A stretch of DNA of 64,000 nt from JAXLYX01 sp046351215 (GTDB taxonomy: Bacteria; Myxococcota_A; Polyangia; Polyangiales; Houyiibacteriaceae), in contig JAXLYX010000007.1 of NCBI GenBank assembly GCA_046351215.1, positions 186,001 to 250,000 on the forward strand. The letters are read 5' to 3'. Below are positions 53,446 through 60,716 of the stretch, one piece after another; positions within the stretch are counted from its first letter, which is position 1; each line of letters opens with the position of its first letter. The translations under genes were made by a program, and so were the position numbers. The notes under the pieces are model-generated. The model saw only the letters and a list, made by a program, of their open reading frames with translations, made no database searches and was not told the DNA's origin.

Positions 53446-54170
53446 TCCACTACCGCATCGTCACGCTCTTCCCGGAGCTCTTCCGCTTCGTCGACGTCGG
53501 CCTCCTCGGCAAGGCGCAGGAAGACGGGCACCTCCGCTTCACGTACGCGAATCCGCGCGATTTCGCGCAGGACAAGCACAAGTCCTGCGACGACACGCCC
53601 TACGGCGGCGGCAGCGGGATGGTGCTCCGCCCCGGTCCGATCGTGGACGCGATCGAGCACCTCGATCCGGAGCACGCCTGTCATCGCGTGCTGATGACGC
53701 CCCAGGGCGCACCGTTCACGCAGGCGACGGCGAGGAGGCTCGCTGCGAAGACCGATCTCCTCTTCGTCTGCGGCCGCTACGAAGGCTTCGACGAGCGGAT
53801 CCGCACGTACGTCGACGAGGAGATCTCGATCGGCGATTTCGTGCTCCTCGGCGGCGAGGTCGGCGCCCTCGCGATCGTCGAGGCGACCGGACGCCTCGTC
53901 CCGGGCGTGATCGGCAACGAGGGCTCGCTCGACGAGGAGAGCCATTCGAACGGTCTGCTCGAATACCCGCAGTACACGCGCCCGCTCGAGTATCGGGGCG
54001 CCCTGGTGCCGGAGGTCCTCCGTTCGGGCAACCACGCGCTGATCGCTCGTTGGCGCCGCAAGGAATCGCTCCGGCGCACGCGTGCACGTCGCCCGGAGCT
54101 GCTCGCCGCCGCGGAGCTCGACGCGACCGATCGCAAGCTCCTCGCCGAGCTCGATCGGGAGGAGCCGTGA
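53442..54170 (+). CDS. trmD: tRNA (guanine-N1-)-methyltransferase TrmD
   Basis: A 242-residue SPOUT methyltransferase for m1G37 of tRNA. MIHYRIVTLFPELF start, DDTPYGGGSGMVL, the knot loop VCGRYEGFDERI and the SIGDFVLLGGE SAM-binding segment are all present. The C-terminal helical domain ends RRPELL. ATG 53442 overlaps rimM (ATGA). Confidence 0.97.
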   Translation: MIHYRIVTLFPELFRFVDVGLLGKAQEDGHLRFTYANPRDFAQDKHKSCDDTPYGGGSGMVLRPGPIVDAIEHLDPEHACHRVLMTPQGAPFTQATARRLAAKTDLLFVCGRYEGFDERIRTYVDEEISIGDFVLLGGEVGALAIVEATGRLVPGVIGNEGSLDEESHSNGLLEYPQYTRPLEYRGALVPEVLRSGNHALIARWRRKESLRRTRARRPELLAAAELDATDRKLLAELDREEP

Positions 54171-54730
54171 CCCCGGTCGCGACCGCGCTCGTGCACCATC
54201 CCGTGCGCGATCGGAACGGCGCGATCGTGACGACCGCGATCACGAACCTCGACGTGCACGACATCGCGCGGAGCAGCCGCACCTTCGGCGTCGAGCGCTT
54301 CTACGTCGTGAGCCCCGTCGCCGCCCAGCGCGCGATCGTCGAGCGCATCCTCGAGCATTGGCGCGAGGGCGAGGGCGCGACCCGCCTGCCCGAGCGAGGA
54401 GACGCCCTCGAGCGCGTCACCCCGCTCGCTTCGCTGGAGGAGGCGATCGCGGACCTCGAGCGTCGCCACGGCCGCCGGCCGGTCGTGGTGGCGACGTCGG
54501 CCCGGCCCCCCGAGGGGAGGGTCCCGACGACGTTCGCGAGCCTACGAGAGGCCCTCACGCGCTCGGAAAGCCCCCACCTCCTGGTCATGGGCACGGGACA
54601 CGGCCTGGCCGACCGCGTCCTCGCGGAGGCCGATCTCGTCCTCGAGCCCATCCGCGGCCGGGACGGCTACAACCACCTTTCGGTGCGCGGCGCGACCGCC
54701 ATCCTCCTCGACCGCCTCCTCGGTCGGTGA
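54167..54730 (+). CDS. TrmD-linked SPOUT-type RNA methyltransferase family protein
   Basis: A 187-residue protein of the RNA_Me_trans (PF09936-like) group often found between trmD and rplS. VATALVHHPVRDRNGAIVTTAITNLDVHDIARSS is the family N-terminus, and LLVMGTGHGLADRVLAEAD plus YNHLSVRGATAILLDRLL form the trefoil-knot SAM site. The target RNA is unknown. GTG 54167 overlaps trmD stop (GTGA). Confidence 0.88.
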   Translation: MTPVATALVHHPVRDRNGAIVTTAITNLDVHDIARSSRTFGVERFYVVSPVAAQRAIVERILEHWREGEGATRLPERGDALERVTPLASLEEAIADLERRHGRRPVVVATSARPPEGRVPTTFASLREALTRSESPHLLVMGTGHGLADRVLAEADLVLEPIRGRDGYNHLSVRGATAILLDRLLGR

Positions 54731-54752
54731 CGCCTTCCGAGGCCTCCGTCCG

Positions 54753-54781
54753 TTGACGACCCCTTTCACGCATGCTACCGA
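54753..54781 (+). promoter_or_regulatory. Possible promoter of rplS
   Basis: TTGACG (54753-54758), 17 bp, TACCGA (54776-54781), about 20 nt of leader before ATG 54807. The in-frame TTG at 54753 belongs to the -35 box and is not a likely start. Confidence 0.42.
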
Positions 54782-54806
54782 TGCGTCCCTTTCCGAGAGA
54801 ACCGCC

Positions 54807-55175
54807 ATGAGCAGCCCCGTCCCCCAGATCGTCGCGTTCGAACGCTCCCAGATGCGCGAGCTCCCCGACTTCCGCGTCGGCGACACCGTCAAGGTCCACT
54901 TCCGCATCCTCGAGGGTGACAAGGAGCGCGTCCAGGTGTTCCAGGGCGTCGTCATCCGCAAGTCGGGCGGCGGGCTCGGCGCGACCTTCGCGGTCCGCAA
55001 GATGGCCTACGGCGTCGGCGTGGAGCGCATCTTCCCGAAGCACTCGCCGCGCATCGAGAAGATCGAGATCACCGGCCGCGGCCACATCCGCCGCTCGCGC
55101 CTGTACTTCCTCCGCGAGCTCCAGGGCAAGGCGGCGCGTCTCCGCGAGCGCCGGCAGGGCGGCGCCGAGGCCTGA
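54807..55175 (+). CDS. rplS: 50S ribosomal protein L19
   Basis: A 122-residue protein. RVGDTVKVHFRILEGDKERVQVFQGVVIRK and GVGVERIFPKHSPRIEKIEI, then RRSRLYFLRELQGKAARL, are diagnostic for L19. ATG 54807 gives a normal-length protein. A hairpin containing the stop codon in its loop follows. Confidence 0.97.
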   Translation: MSSPVPQIVAFERSQMRELPDFRVGDTVKVHFRILEGDKERVQVFQGVVIRKSGGGLGATFAVRKMAYGVGVERIFPKHSPRIEKIEITGRGHIRRSRLYFLRELQGKAARLRERRQGGAEA

Positions 55176-55187
55176 GAACGGCCTCGG
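55165..55187. terminator. Hairpin at the end of rplS
   Basis: CCGAGGCC (55165-55172) and GGCCTCGG (55180-55187) form a perfect 8-bp stem. The 7-nt loop begins with the rplS stop codon TGA (55173-55175). No T-tract follows. It sits between rplS and the convergent mec gene. Confidence 0.55.
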
Positions 55188-55296
55188 GCCCCACCCAGGG
55201 CGCCCTTCGAGCCTCCCGGTGACCCGGGGGGCTCGTGTCGTTTCGGCCGCCCGAGCGGGCCCGTGGAGGCCACTGGACGGTCCGGGGACGGCCGGC

Positions 55297-55797
55297 TCAG
55301 CGCACGGTCAGGGTCGACTCGCGGAAACCGTTCGTGCCCGGCACGTGGACCCAGAGCTTGCGGTCGGCGACCTTCGCGTCGACGACGCTGATCACCACGA
55401 AGGCGCACGGCCACATGAGCTGGCCCTCGCTCGCGAAGGTGTAGGCGTCCTCTTCCGAGAAGTAGGCGCCGACGTCGCAGTGCGAGTGGTAGATGACCTT
55501 CACGGGCCGTCCCGACGCGGCCTGGGCGTCGAAGGTGCGCGAGGCGCGGAGCTCGTTGATCTTGAAGTAGGTGCGCGAGGTCCGCGGGAACGTGATCGGA
55601 TCGCGCGCGTGGTACTTGTCCGCCTCGTTCACCTCGCGGATCGCCTGATCGAGCGCGGACGGCTCCGACGCGGGGCCGCAGACGAAGCCGCAGCTCTCGT
55701 TCGGGTAGCACTCGACCGCATGCGCCTCGATCTCGGCGAGCGTCGCGGCGTCGATGACGAGATCCCCCTCGATCCAGGGCGTGGCCTCACCACTCAT
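55297..55797 (-). CDS. mec: JAMM/MPN+ metallopeptidase, Mec-like (CysO-cysteine peptidase)
   Basis: A 166-residue zinc peptidase of family M67. The JAMM motif is complete: E34 in NESCG, then H104-S-H106, seven residues, S114, two residues, D117. The mycobacterial Mec releases cysteine from the CysO carrier. Here the gene overlaps the cysM-like stop by 11 bp, in a cluster with cysO. An insert between the Glu and His motifs (about 45-98) is longer than in the mycobacterial enzyme. It may also trim the CysO C-terminus, which has one residue after Gly-Gly. Confidence 0.88.
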   Translation of the reverse strand: MSGEATPWIEGDLVIDAATLAEIEAHAVECYPNESCGFVCGPASEPSALDQAIREVNEADKYHARDPITFPRTSRTYFKINELRASRTFDAQAASGRPVKVIYHSHCDVGAYFSEEDAYTFASEGQLMWPCAFVVISVVDAKVADRKLWVHVPGTNGFRESTLTVR

Positions 55798-56710
55798 AGC
55801 GCTTCTCCCACTTCATCGGAGCGAAGTACCGCTCGCCGCGATCGCAGGCGATGGTCACGACGCAGCCCTTCTCGATACGCTTCGCGAGGGTCAGCGCTCC
55901 GAAGACGTTCGCGCCCGTCGAGTGCCCGACGAAGAGCCCCTCCTCGGCGAGGAGGCGATCGGACATGTCCCAGCCGTCGTCCGTGGACACCGGCAGGATC
56001 TCGTCGGGCAGGTTCGGATCGTAGATGTTCGGGACGATCGAGCTCGCCATGTGCTTGAGCCCCTCGAGGCCGTGCAGCGCCTCGTCCGGCTCGACCGCGA
56101 CGCAGTGGATCCTGCGCGGATGCTCGTGGAGGCGGCGCGTCGTGCCCATGCAGGTTCCGCTCGTCCCGAGCCCGGCGCAGAAGTGCGTGATCTCGTCTCC
56201 GACCTGCTCGAGGATCTCGCGGCCCGTGCCGTGGTAGTGCGCGAGCGGGTTCGAGGGATTCGAGTACTGGTCGGGGTAGAAGTACTTGTCCGGGTTCTCC
56301 GCGACGAGCTTGCGCACGAGGCGGATCGCGCCGTCGGAGCCCTCCATCGGATCGGAGTAGATGATCTCCGTCCCGTAGGCCTGAGCGATGTCCTTGCGGG
56401 CCTTCGAGACGTTGCCCGGCATGACGAGGTTCACGCGGAAGCCCATCGCGGCGCCGAAGAGGCTGTACGCGACGCCCGTGTTGCCGCTGGTCGCGTCGAC
56501 GAGGATCTTGTCGCCGCCGAAGCGTCCCTGTGCCATCGCGTCGCGGATCATCCGCAGCGCCGGGCGATCCTTCACGGACCCGCCCGGATTCATGTACTCG
56601 AGCTTCAGGTAGATCTTCACCCCGGGCGTCTCCTTCTCGAGCGAGCGGAGGCGGACGAGCGGGGTGTTGCCGACGGCGTCGACGACGGATTCGATCTTGC
56701 GGAAACGCAT
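55787..56710 (-). CDS. cysM: CysM-like PLP-dependent cysteine synthase (CysO-dependent type)
   Basis: A 307-residue fold-type II PLP enzyme. PLP Lys in NPGGSVKDRPALRMI, phosphate site TSGNTG, and ITHFCAGLGTSGTCMGTTRRLHEH closely resembles the mycobacterial CysM that uses O-phosphoserine and thiocarboxylated CysO. C-terminal EEGLFVGHSTGANV holds the PLP N1 ligand region. ATG 56710 gives MRFRKIESVVDAVGNTPLVRL. It lies 1 bp after the mini-E1 gene and overlaps mec. The second synthase in this cluster (58129) is CysK-like. Confidence 0.88.
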   Translation of the reverse strand: MRFRKIESVVDAVGNTPLVRLRSLEKETPGVKIYLKLEYMNPGGSVKDRPALRMIRDAMAQGRFGGDKILVDATSGNTGVAYSLFGAAMGFRVNLVMPGNVSKARKDIAQAYGTEIIYSDPMEGSDGAIRLVRKLVAENPDKYFYPDQYSNPSNPLAHYHGTGREILEQVGDEITHFCAGLGTSGTCMGTTRRLHEHPRRIHCVAVEPDEALHGLEGLKHMASSIVPNIYDPNLPDEILPVSTDDGWDMSDRLLAEEGLFVGHSTGANVFGALTLAKRIEKGCVVTIACDRGERYFAPMKWEKRYEW

Positions 56711-56711
56711 C

Positions 56712-57089
56712 TCAGACTTCCTCGGCGAGCGCGATCCCCGAGAGCGGCCCGAGGGCGCGGCCCAGGCCGAGGATCGTCTTCGCCGTCTCCACCGCGGAGA
56801 GTGCGCCGAGCACCGCCGCGGACGCCTCCTCGAGCTCGGGCCGACCGGCGAAGCGGCAGACCTCGAGCGAGGTTCCGAGCACGACGTCGGTGGACGCCGC
56901 CTCGTCGGTTGCATCGCCGGTGATCCCGACGCGACGCAGGTACGTCTCGCGTACGATCCGGGCCCGAGGATCCTCCTCCGATCGCCCACCGAAGCGACCG
57001 GCGAGGAGGCACACCTGCCCCGCCTCGCCCACTTCGGCGAGCAGGAGATGACGCAGGTAGCGCCTGCGATCCTCGGGCGAGAGCGTCAC
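56712..57089 (-). CDS. Mini-E1-like protein: MoeB/ThiF N- and C-terminal elements without ATP core
   Basis: A 125-residue protein. Residues 3-26 (LSPEDRRRYLRHLLLAEVGEAGQ) match the N-terminal helix of MoeB/ThiF/HesA E1 enzymes, including the R-Y-x-R pattern (R10, Y11, R13). Residues about 92-120 (AVLGALSAVETAKTILGLG) match the E1 C-terminal helix (GVIGxLQAxEAIK). The Rossmann GxGGxG, the ATP-contacting Asp/Arg/Lys, zinc CxxC motifs and the catalytic Cys region between them are absent. GTG 57089 lies 2 bp after cysO. The neighbouring E1 at 57404 lacks exactly this N-terminal helix, so the two may form one enzyme. A decayed duplicate is the alternative. Confidence 0.62.
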   Translation of the reverse strand: MTLSPEDRRRYLRHLLLAEVGEAGQVCLLAGRFGGRSEEDPRARIVRETYLRRVGITGDATDEAASTDVVLGTSLEVCRFAGRPELEEASAAVLGALSAVETAKTILGLGRALGPLSGIALAEEV

Positions 57090-57091
57090 GC

Positions 57092-57367
57092 TCAGCGGCC
57101 GCCCGCGATCGCCGGGACGATGCTCAGCGTCTCGCCGGGCTTCACGGCGGTCGCGAGGCCGTCGAGGTAGCGGACGTCCTCCTCGCCGAGATAGAGGTTC
57201 ACGCTGCGGCGCACGCCCTTCGCGTCGCAGACGCGATCCTTCAGACCGGGGTGCTTCGCCTCGAGGGCGTCGATCACCGCGGCGACGGTGGCGCCCTCCA
57301 CCGAGACCTCGTCCTGACCGCCGGTCAGGGTGCGGAGCGGGGTGGGGATGCGAACGGTCACGGACAT
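57092..57367 (-). CDS. cysO: CysO-type ubiquitin-like sulfur carrier protein
   Basis: A 91-residue ThiS/MoaD-fold protein. VTVRIPTPLRTLTGGQ, VIDALEAKHPGL, VNLYLGEEDVRYLDGLAT and SIVPAIAGG parallel mycobacterial CysO along its length. CysO ends at Gly-Gly, the site of thiocarboxylation; here one Arg follows (G89, G90, R91). The carrier would be adenylated by the E1 gene product, sulfurated, used by CysM, and the new cysteine released by Mec. ATG 57367 is in an AGGAGA context; 36 bp separate it from the E1 gene. Confidence 0.9.
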   Translation of the reverse strand: MSVTVRIPTPLRTLTGGQDEVSVEGATVAAVIDALEAKHPGLKDRVCDAKGVRRSVNLYLGEEDVRYLDGLATAVKPGETLSIVPAIAGGR

Positions 57368-57403
57368 GATGCTCTCCTTGGGATGGACGGGTCCGGGCGG
57401 ACC

Positions 57404-58132
57404 TCAGGCGGCGCAGGTTGCCGCATAACGGGAACGGCTCAAGTCGCGGATGTCACCGCGGCAGAGGGGACAGTCGCTTCGTCGTGCGACCCTCGTGCGG
57501 CGCAACGTGCCGCGGATGGCGTCGTACGCCCAGAGCTCGCCCTCGACGGACGGATCGCCGAGCAGGACGCGGAGCGCGACGGCCGCCTGGAGGGCGCCGA
57601 CGACGCCGACGACGGGACCGAAGATCCCGGCCTCGGCGCAGGTCTCGACGCGATCGTCGGGGATGTCCTCGAAGACGCAGCGCATGCAGGGCCCACGACC
57701 GGGGAGGGTGGCGAGGACCCAGCCCTGGAAGCGCACGGCCCCGGCCTGCACGAGCGGAACGCCGGCGATCCGGCAGGCATCGACCGCGAGGAACTTCGAG
57801 GCGAGGTTGTCCGCCCCCTCGAGCACGACGTCGACGCCTGCGAGGGACGCGAGCGCGTTCTCGGGCAGCAGGCGATCACGCACGGTCTCGAGCCTCGGCT
57901 CCCGGCCCGTGGAGCGGGCTTCGCGGGCGAGCGCGCGAGCGGCGCACTCGGTCTTGGGCAGCCCGACGTCCGCGTCGGTGAAGAGGGTCTGGCGATGCAG
58001 GTTCGTCTCCTCGACGACGTCGTCGTCGAGGAGCACGAGGGAGCCGACGCCGCTCCGGGCGAGCACGCGCGACGACGGGCAGCCGAGACCGCCCACGCCG
58101 ACCACGAGCGCGCGACGGTCCCCGAGGCTCAT
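57404..58132 (-). CDS. moeB: E1-like MoeB/ThiF-type adenylyltransferase lacking the N-terminal helix
   Basis: A 242-residue E1-like enzyme. ATP core: VVGVGGLGCPSSRVLA at residues 10-25, DDDVVEETNLHRQTLF (with the Asp and Arg), GLPKTE Lys and EGADN Asp. Zinc ligands CMRC and CPLC; RVETCAEAGIFGPVVGVVGALQA near 170-195. It starts directly at the first beta strand (MSLGDRRALVVG), missing the usual 25-30 N-terminal residues with RYxRQ. ATG 58132 overlaps the cysK-like gene (ATGA), so no upstream extension in this frame is plausible. It should activate CysO. Confidence 0.88.
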   Translation of the reverse strand: MSLGDRRALVVGVGGLGCPSSRVLARSGVGSLVLLDDDVVEETNLHRQTLFTDADVGLPKTECAARALAREARSTGREPRLETVRDRLLPENALASLAGVDVVLEGADNLASKFLAVDACRIAGVPLVQAGAVRFQGWVLATLPGRGPCMRCVFEDIPDDRVETCAEAGIFGPVVGVVGALQAAVALRVLLGDPSVEGELWAYDAIRGTLRRTRVARRSDCPLCRGDIRDLSRSRYAATCAA

Positions 58133-59055
58133 GCGAAGTACTCGGCGAGGCTGAAGTACCGCTCGCCCGTGTCGCAGAGCACGGTCACCACCGTATGACC
58201 CCGGCCGAGCTCGCGGGCGAGCTGGACGGCCGCCTCCACGTTGGCGCCGGCGCTGATGCCGACGAGCAGCCCCTCCTCGCGGGCGAGTCGGAGCTTCATG
58301 TCCCAGGCGGCGCGGTCCGAGACGTGAGCGACGCGGTCGACCACCGAGGCGTCGTAGATCGCGGGCACGAAGCCGGCGTTCAGCCCCTGGATCTTGCTGG
58401 GCCCGGCAGCGCCGCCGGCGAGGACAGGGCTCGACTCCGGCTCGACCGCGACGATGCGGGTCGTGGAGTCCACCGCCTTCAGGGCTCGGCCCACGCCGGC
58501 GATCGTGCCACCGGTGCCGACCCCCGCGACGAAGGCATCGACGCGGACGCCCTCCATGGCCCCGAGGATCTCGCGCGCCGTGGTGCGGGAATGGACCTCG
58601 GGATTGGCCTCGTTGTCGAACTGATGGGGCATGAAGGCCCCGCGCTCGTCGGCGATCCGTCGAGCCGCCTCGAGGGCGCCGTCCATCACGCGCTCGGGAT
58701 CCGTGAGGACGATCTCGGCGCCCAGCGCCTCGAGCAGCGCTCGGCGCTCGAGCGACATGCTGCGCGGCATCGTGAGCACGAGCCTGAGGCCCTTCCGCGC
58801 GCAGACGAGCGCGAGCCCGATGCCCGTGTTCCCGCTCGTCGGCTCGACGACGGTGTCACCGGGGCGGAGGCGTCCCTCGTCCATCGCCCGCTCGATCATC
58901 GCGAGGCAGATGCGATCCTTCACGGATCCCGAGGGATTCAGGTGCTCGCACTTGGCGAAGACGGCGGCCGCGCCCTCGGGCACGACGCGGCGGAGACGGA
59001 CGAGAGGGGTCTCTCCGACGAGATCGAGGACGTTGTCGACGACGGGGGCGATCAT
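58129..59055 (-). CDS. cysK: CysK-like cysteine synthase
   Basis: A 308-residue fold-type II PLP enzyme. VGETPLVRL, PLP Lys in NPSGSVKDRICLAMI, TSGNTGIGLA, AGVGTGGTIAGVGR and LLVGISAGANV agree with O-acetylserine sulfhydrylase. IQGLNAGFVPAIYD is the typical CysK region. ATG 59055 is 18 bp after the Rrf2 gene; its stop overlaps the E1 gene. Two synthases in one cluster suggest two sulfur sources: free sulfide and the CysO carrier. Confidence 0.9.
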   Translation of the reverse strand: MIAPVVDNVLDLVGETPLVRLRRVVPEGAAAVFAKCEHLNPSGSVKDRICLAMIERAMDEGRLRPGDTVVEPTSGNTGIGLALVCARKGLRLVLTMPRSMSLERRALLEALGAEIVLTDPERVMDGALEAARRIADERGAFMPHQFDNEANPEVHSRTTAREILGAMEGVRVDAFVAGVGTGGTIAGVGRALKAVDSTTRIVAVEPESSPVLAGGAAGPSKIQGLNAGFVPAIYDASVVDRVAHVSDRAAWDMKLRLAREEGLLVGISAGANVEAAVQLARELGRGHTVVTVLCDTGERYFSLAEYFA

Positions 59056-59073
59056 GCGTTCCTGCCGGGCGGC

Positions 59074-59529
59074 TCAGATCGAATACACATAGCGCCGAGG
59101 CGCCTTTCGTCGAACCCCGCTCGCTTCGCCCCGATCGCAGAGATCCTGCAGCGTGATCGAGTCGAAGCAGGCCTCGATGCTGTCCGAGAGCTCGGTGAAC
59201 GCCTCCTCGGTGATCGCGCGGCTCGTGGGATCGCCCTCGCCGCGGCCGTCGCCCGGCTCGGAGATCACGATCGGTCCCTCGAGCGCCCGGACCACGTCGC
59301 CGAGGCGGACGTCGGAAGCCCGCTGGGCGAGGGCGTATCCTCCGCGTGGCCCTCGCTTCGAGGTCACGAGCCCGGCCTTCTTGAGGTCCTGGAAGATCTG
59401 CTCGAGGAAGCGCGCCGGGATCGCCTGACGCTCGGCGATTTCCTTGATCTGGGTCGCGCGGCCATCGTTGTGGAACGCGATGTCGAAGAGGGCGCGAACG
59501 CCGTACCGCCCTTTGTTCGAGAGCTTCAC
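59074..59529 (-). CDS. Rrf2 family regulator (CymR-like)
   Basis: A 151-residue winged-helix regulator. VKLSNKGRYGVRALFDIA at the start, then IKEIAERQAIPARFLEQIFQDLKKAGLVTSKRGPRGGYALA, the DNA-binding part typical of Rrf2. The three-Cys iron-sulfur motif of IscR is not present; two Cys (EACFDS and LQDLCD) lie near the end. Leading the cysteine cluster, it probably controls it as CymR does in Firmicutes. GTG 59529 starts with the family's KLSxKGRYG and coincides with the predicted transcription start; ATG 59553 would add eight residues inside the promoter. Confidence 0.88.
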   Translation of the reverse strand: MKLSNKGRYGVRALFDIAFHNDGRATQIKEIAERQAIPARFLEQIFQDLKKAGLVTSKRGPRGGYALAQRASDVRLGDVVRALEGPIVISEPGDGRGEGDPTSRAITEEAFTELSDSIEACFDSITLQDLCDRGEASGVRRKAPRRYVYSI

Positions 59530-59536
59530 GCCGGGT

Positions 59537-59565
59537 GTTATGGATTCCCGCATCGGAGATGTCAA
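59537..59565 (-). promoter_or_regulatory. Leaderless sigma-70 promoter of the Rrf2-cysteine cluster
   Basis: Minus strand TTGACA (59560-59565), 17 bp, CATAAC (59537-59542), then 7 nt to GTG 59529. Transcription would start at the GTG. Repression by Rrf2 through sites overlapping this promoter is likely by analogy, but no operator palindrome is obvious. Confidence 0.65.
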
Positions 59566-59745
59566 GAATCCCCGGTCGGCCGTTCCCGCCGCTCCAGCCG
59601 AGCCCCCGCATTCTCCGATTTGGGGTAGGATCGCTCGCATGGGGAGACGGCCGGAGCCGTCACGTGAATCGGTTCGGCCGCTCGCGCGTCCGTGTTAGCG
59701 TCGGATTGGAATTCTCCGGAGGGCCACGGGAGAGGTGGCGCGGAG

Positions 59746-60708
59746 ATGGGGGTGCTCATGGGTTCCAAGGACTCGCGGATGCTGCGTACCGCGTGGGCGA
59801 TCTGCGCCGCTGCGCTCTTCGGAATGCTGCTCGGCGCAGCGAGCCCGGCGTCGGCCCAGCGCATGACCGACGAGGAATTCCAGGCCGCGATGACGAAGCT
59901 CGACGATCCGCTTCCGGATCAGCGGATCCAGGCGATCGACGCGATCGGACAGCGTGGTTGGCGGTTCCGGCGCGAAGCGGGGCCGAAGCTGCGGCAGATC
60001 CTCACGGGCGATCCCGAGTGGCGCGTGCGCGCGTCGGCCGGTCGAGCGATCGGACGGCTCAGCCTCCGCGACGCGGTGCCCGACCTCGTGCGCGCGCTGC
60101 GCGACGCCCAGGTCGAGGTGCGCGTCGTCGCGGCCGCGGCCCTCTGGCGCCTGCCCGACCCTGCGGCCGTCCCCGCGCTGGTCGTGCTGCTCTCCGATCC
60201 CGACCCGGCGGCACGCCAGTGGGGCGCGCTCGCCCTCGGCGTGACCCGCGACACGCGCGCGACCCAGCCGCTCATCCAGCTGCTCGGCGATGGAGCGGAC
60301 GCGGTCCGACTCGACGCGATCCGCTCGCTCGGCCGCATCGGCGATCCGAGCGCGCTCGAGCCGCTCGTCCGGTACGTGAACAACGAGAGCGCGACCCTCG
60401 AGGCCCGTCTCGAGGCGATCAACTCCATCGCCTCGCTCCAGGGCCCCGCCAAGGTCAACGCCCTCGTCCGCATGCTCGACAACCGGAACCTCGACATCCG
60501 GCTGCAGACCGTGCGCGCCCTCGGTCAGGTCGGCGACGCGCTCGTCGTGCCGCGGCTGCGCCAGCTCAACCAGAACCCGGGCAACAACGAGATCGCCCAG
60601 GCCATCCAGGAAGCGCTCCAGTCGATCGACCAGCGTGCGCGCGAGGCCTCCCAGAGCTCCACGGCGCCGACCCCCGCGCCCGCGCCGACCCCCGCGCCGG
60701 CGCACTGA
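59746..60708 (+). CDS. Exported HEAT/PBS-lyase-like repeat protein
   Basis: A 320-residue protein. Signal peptide MLRTAWAICAAALFGMLLGAASPASAQ within the first 45 residues. The mature part is seven or so HEAT repeats about 31 residues apart: DPEWRVRASAGRAIGRL, DAQVEVRVVAAAALWRL, DPDPAARQWGALALG, GADAVRLDAIRSLGRIGD and NLDIRLQTVRALGQVGD. It ends in a Pro/Ala repeat (TPAPAPTPAPAH). ATG 59746 has AGAGG nearby; ATG 59758 is an alternative. Followed at 8 bp by the next exported protein gene. Probable binding scaffold in the periplasm. Confidence 0.8.
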   Translation: MGVLMGSKDSRMLRTAWAICAAALFGMLLGAASPASAQRMTDEEFQAAMTKLDDPLPDQRIQAIDAIGQRGWRFRREAGPKLRQILTGDPEWRVRASAGRAIGRLSLRDAVPDLVRALRDAQVEVRVVAAAALWRLPDPAAVPALVVLLSDPDPAARQWGALALGVTRDTRATQPLIQLLGDGADAVRLDAIRSLGRIGDPSALEPLVRYVNNESATLEARLEAINSIASLQGPAKVNALVRMLDNRNLDIRLQTVRALGQVGDALVVPRLRQLNQNPGNNEIAQAIQEALQSIDQRAREASQSSTAPTPAPAPTPAPAH

Positions 60709-60716
60709 GCACGCGA

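Noticed and set aside
56712..57089. Sequencing frameshift joining the mini-E1 to the E1
   Set aside because: The cysO gene lies between them, so a simple frameshift cannot restore one E1 frame.
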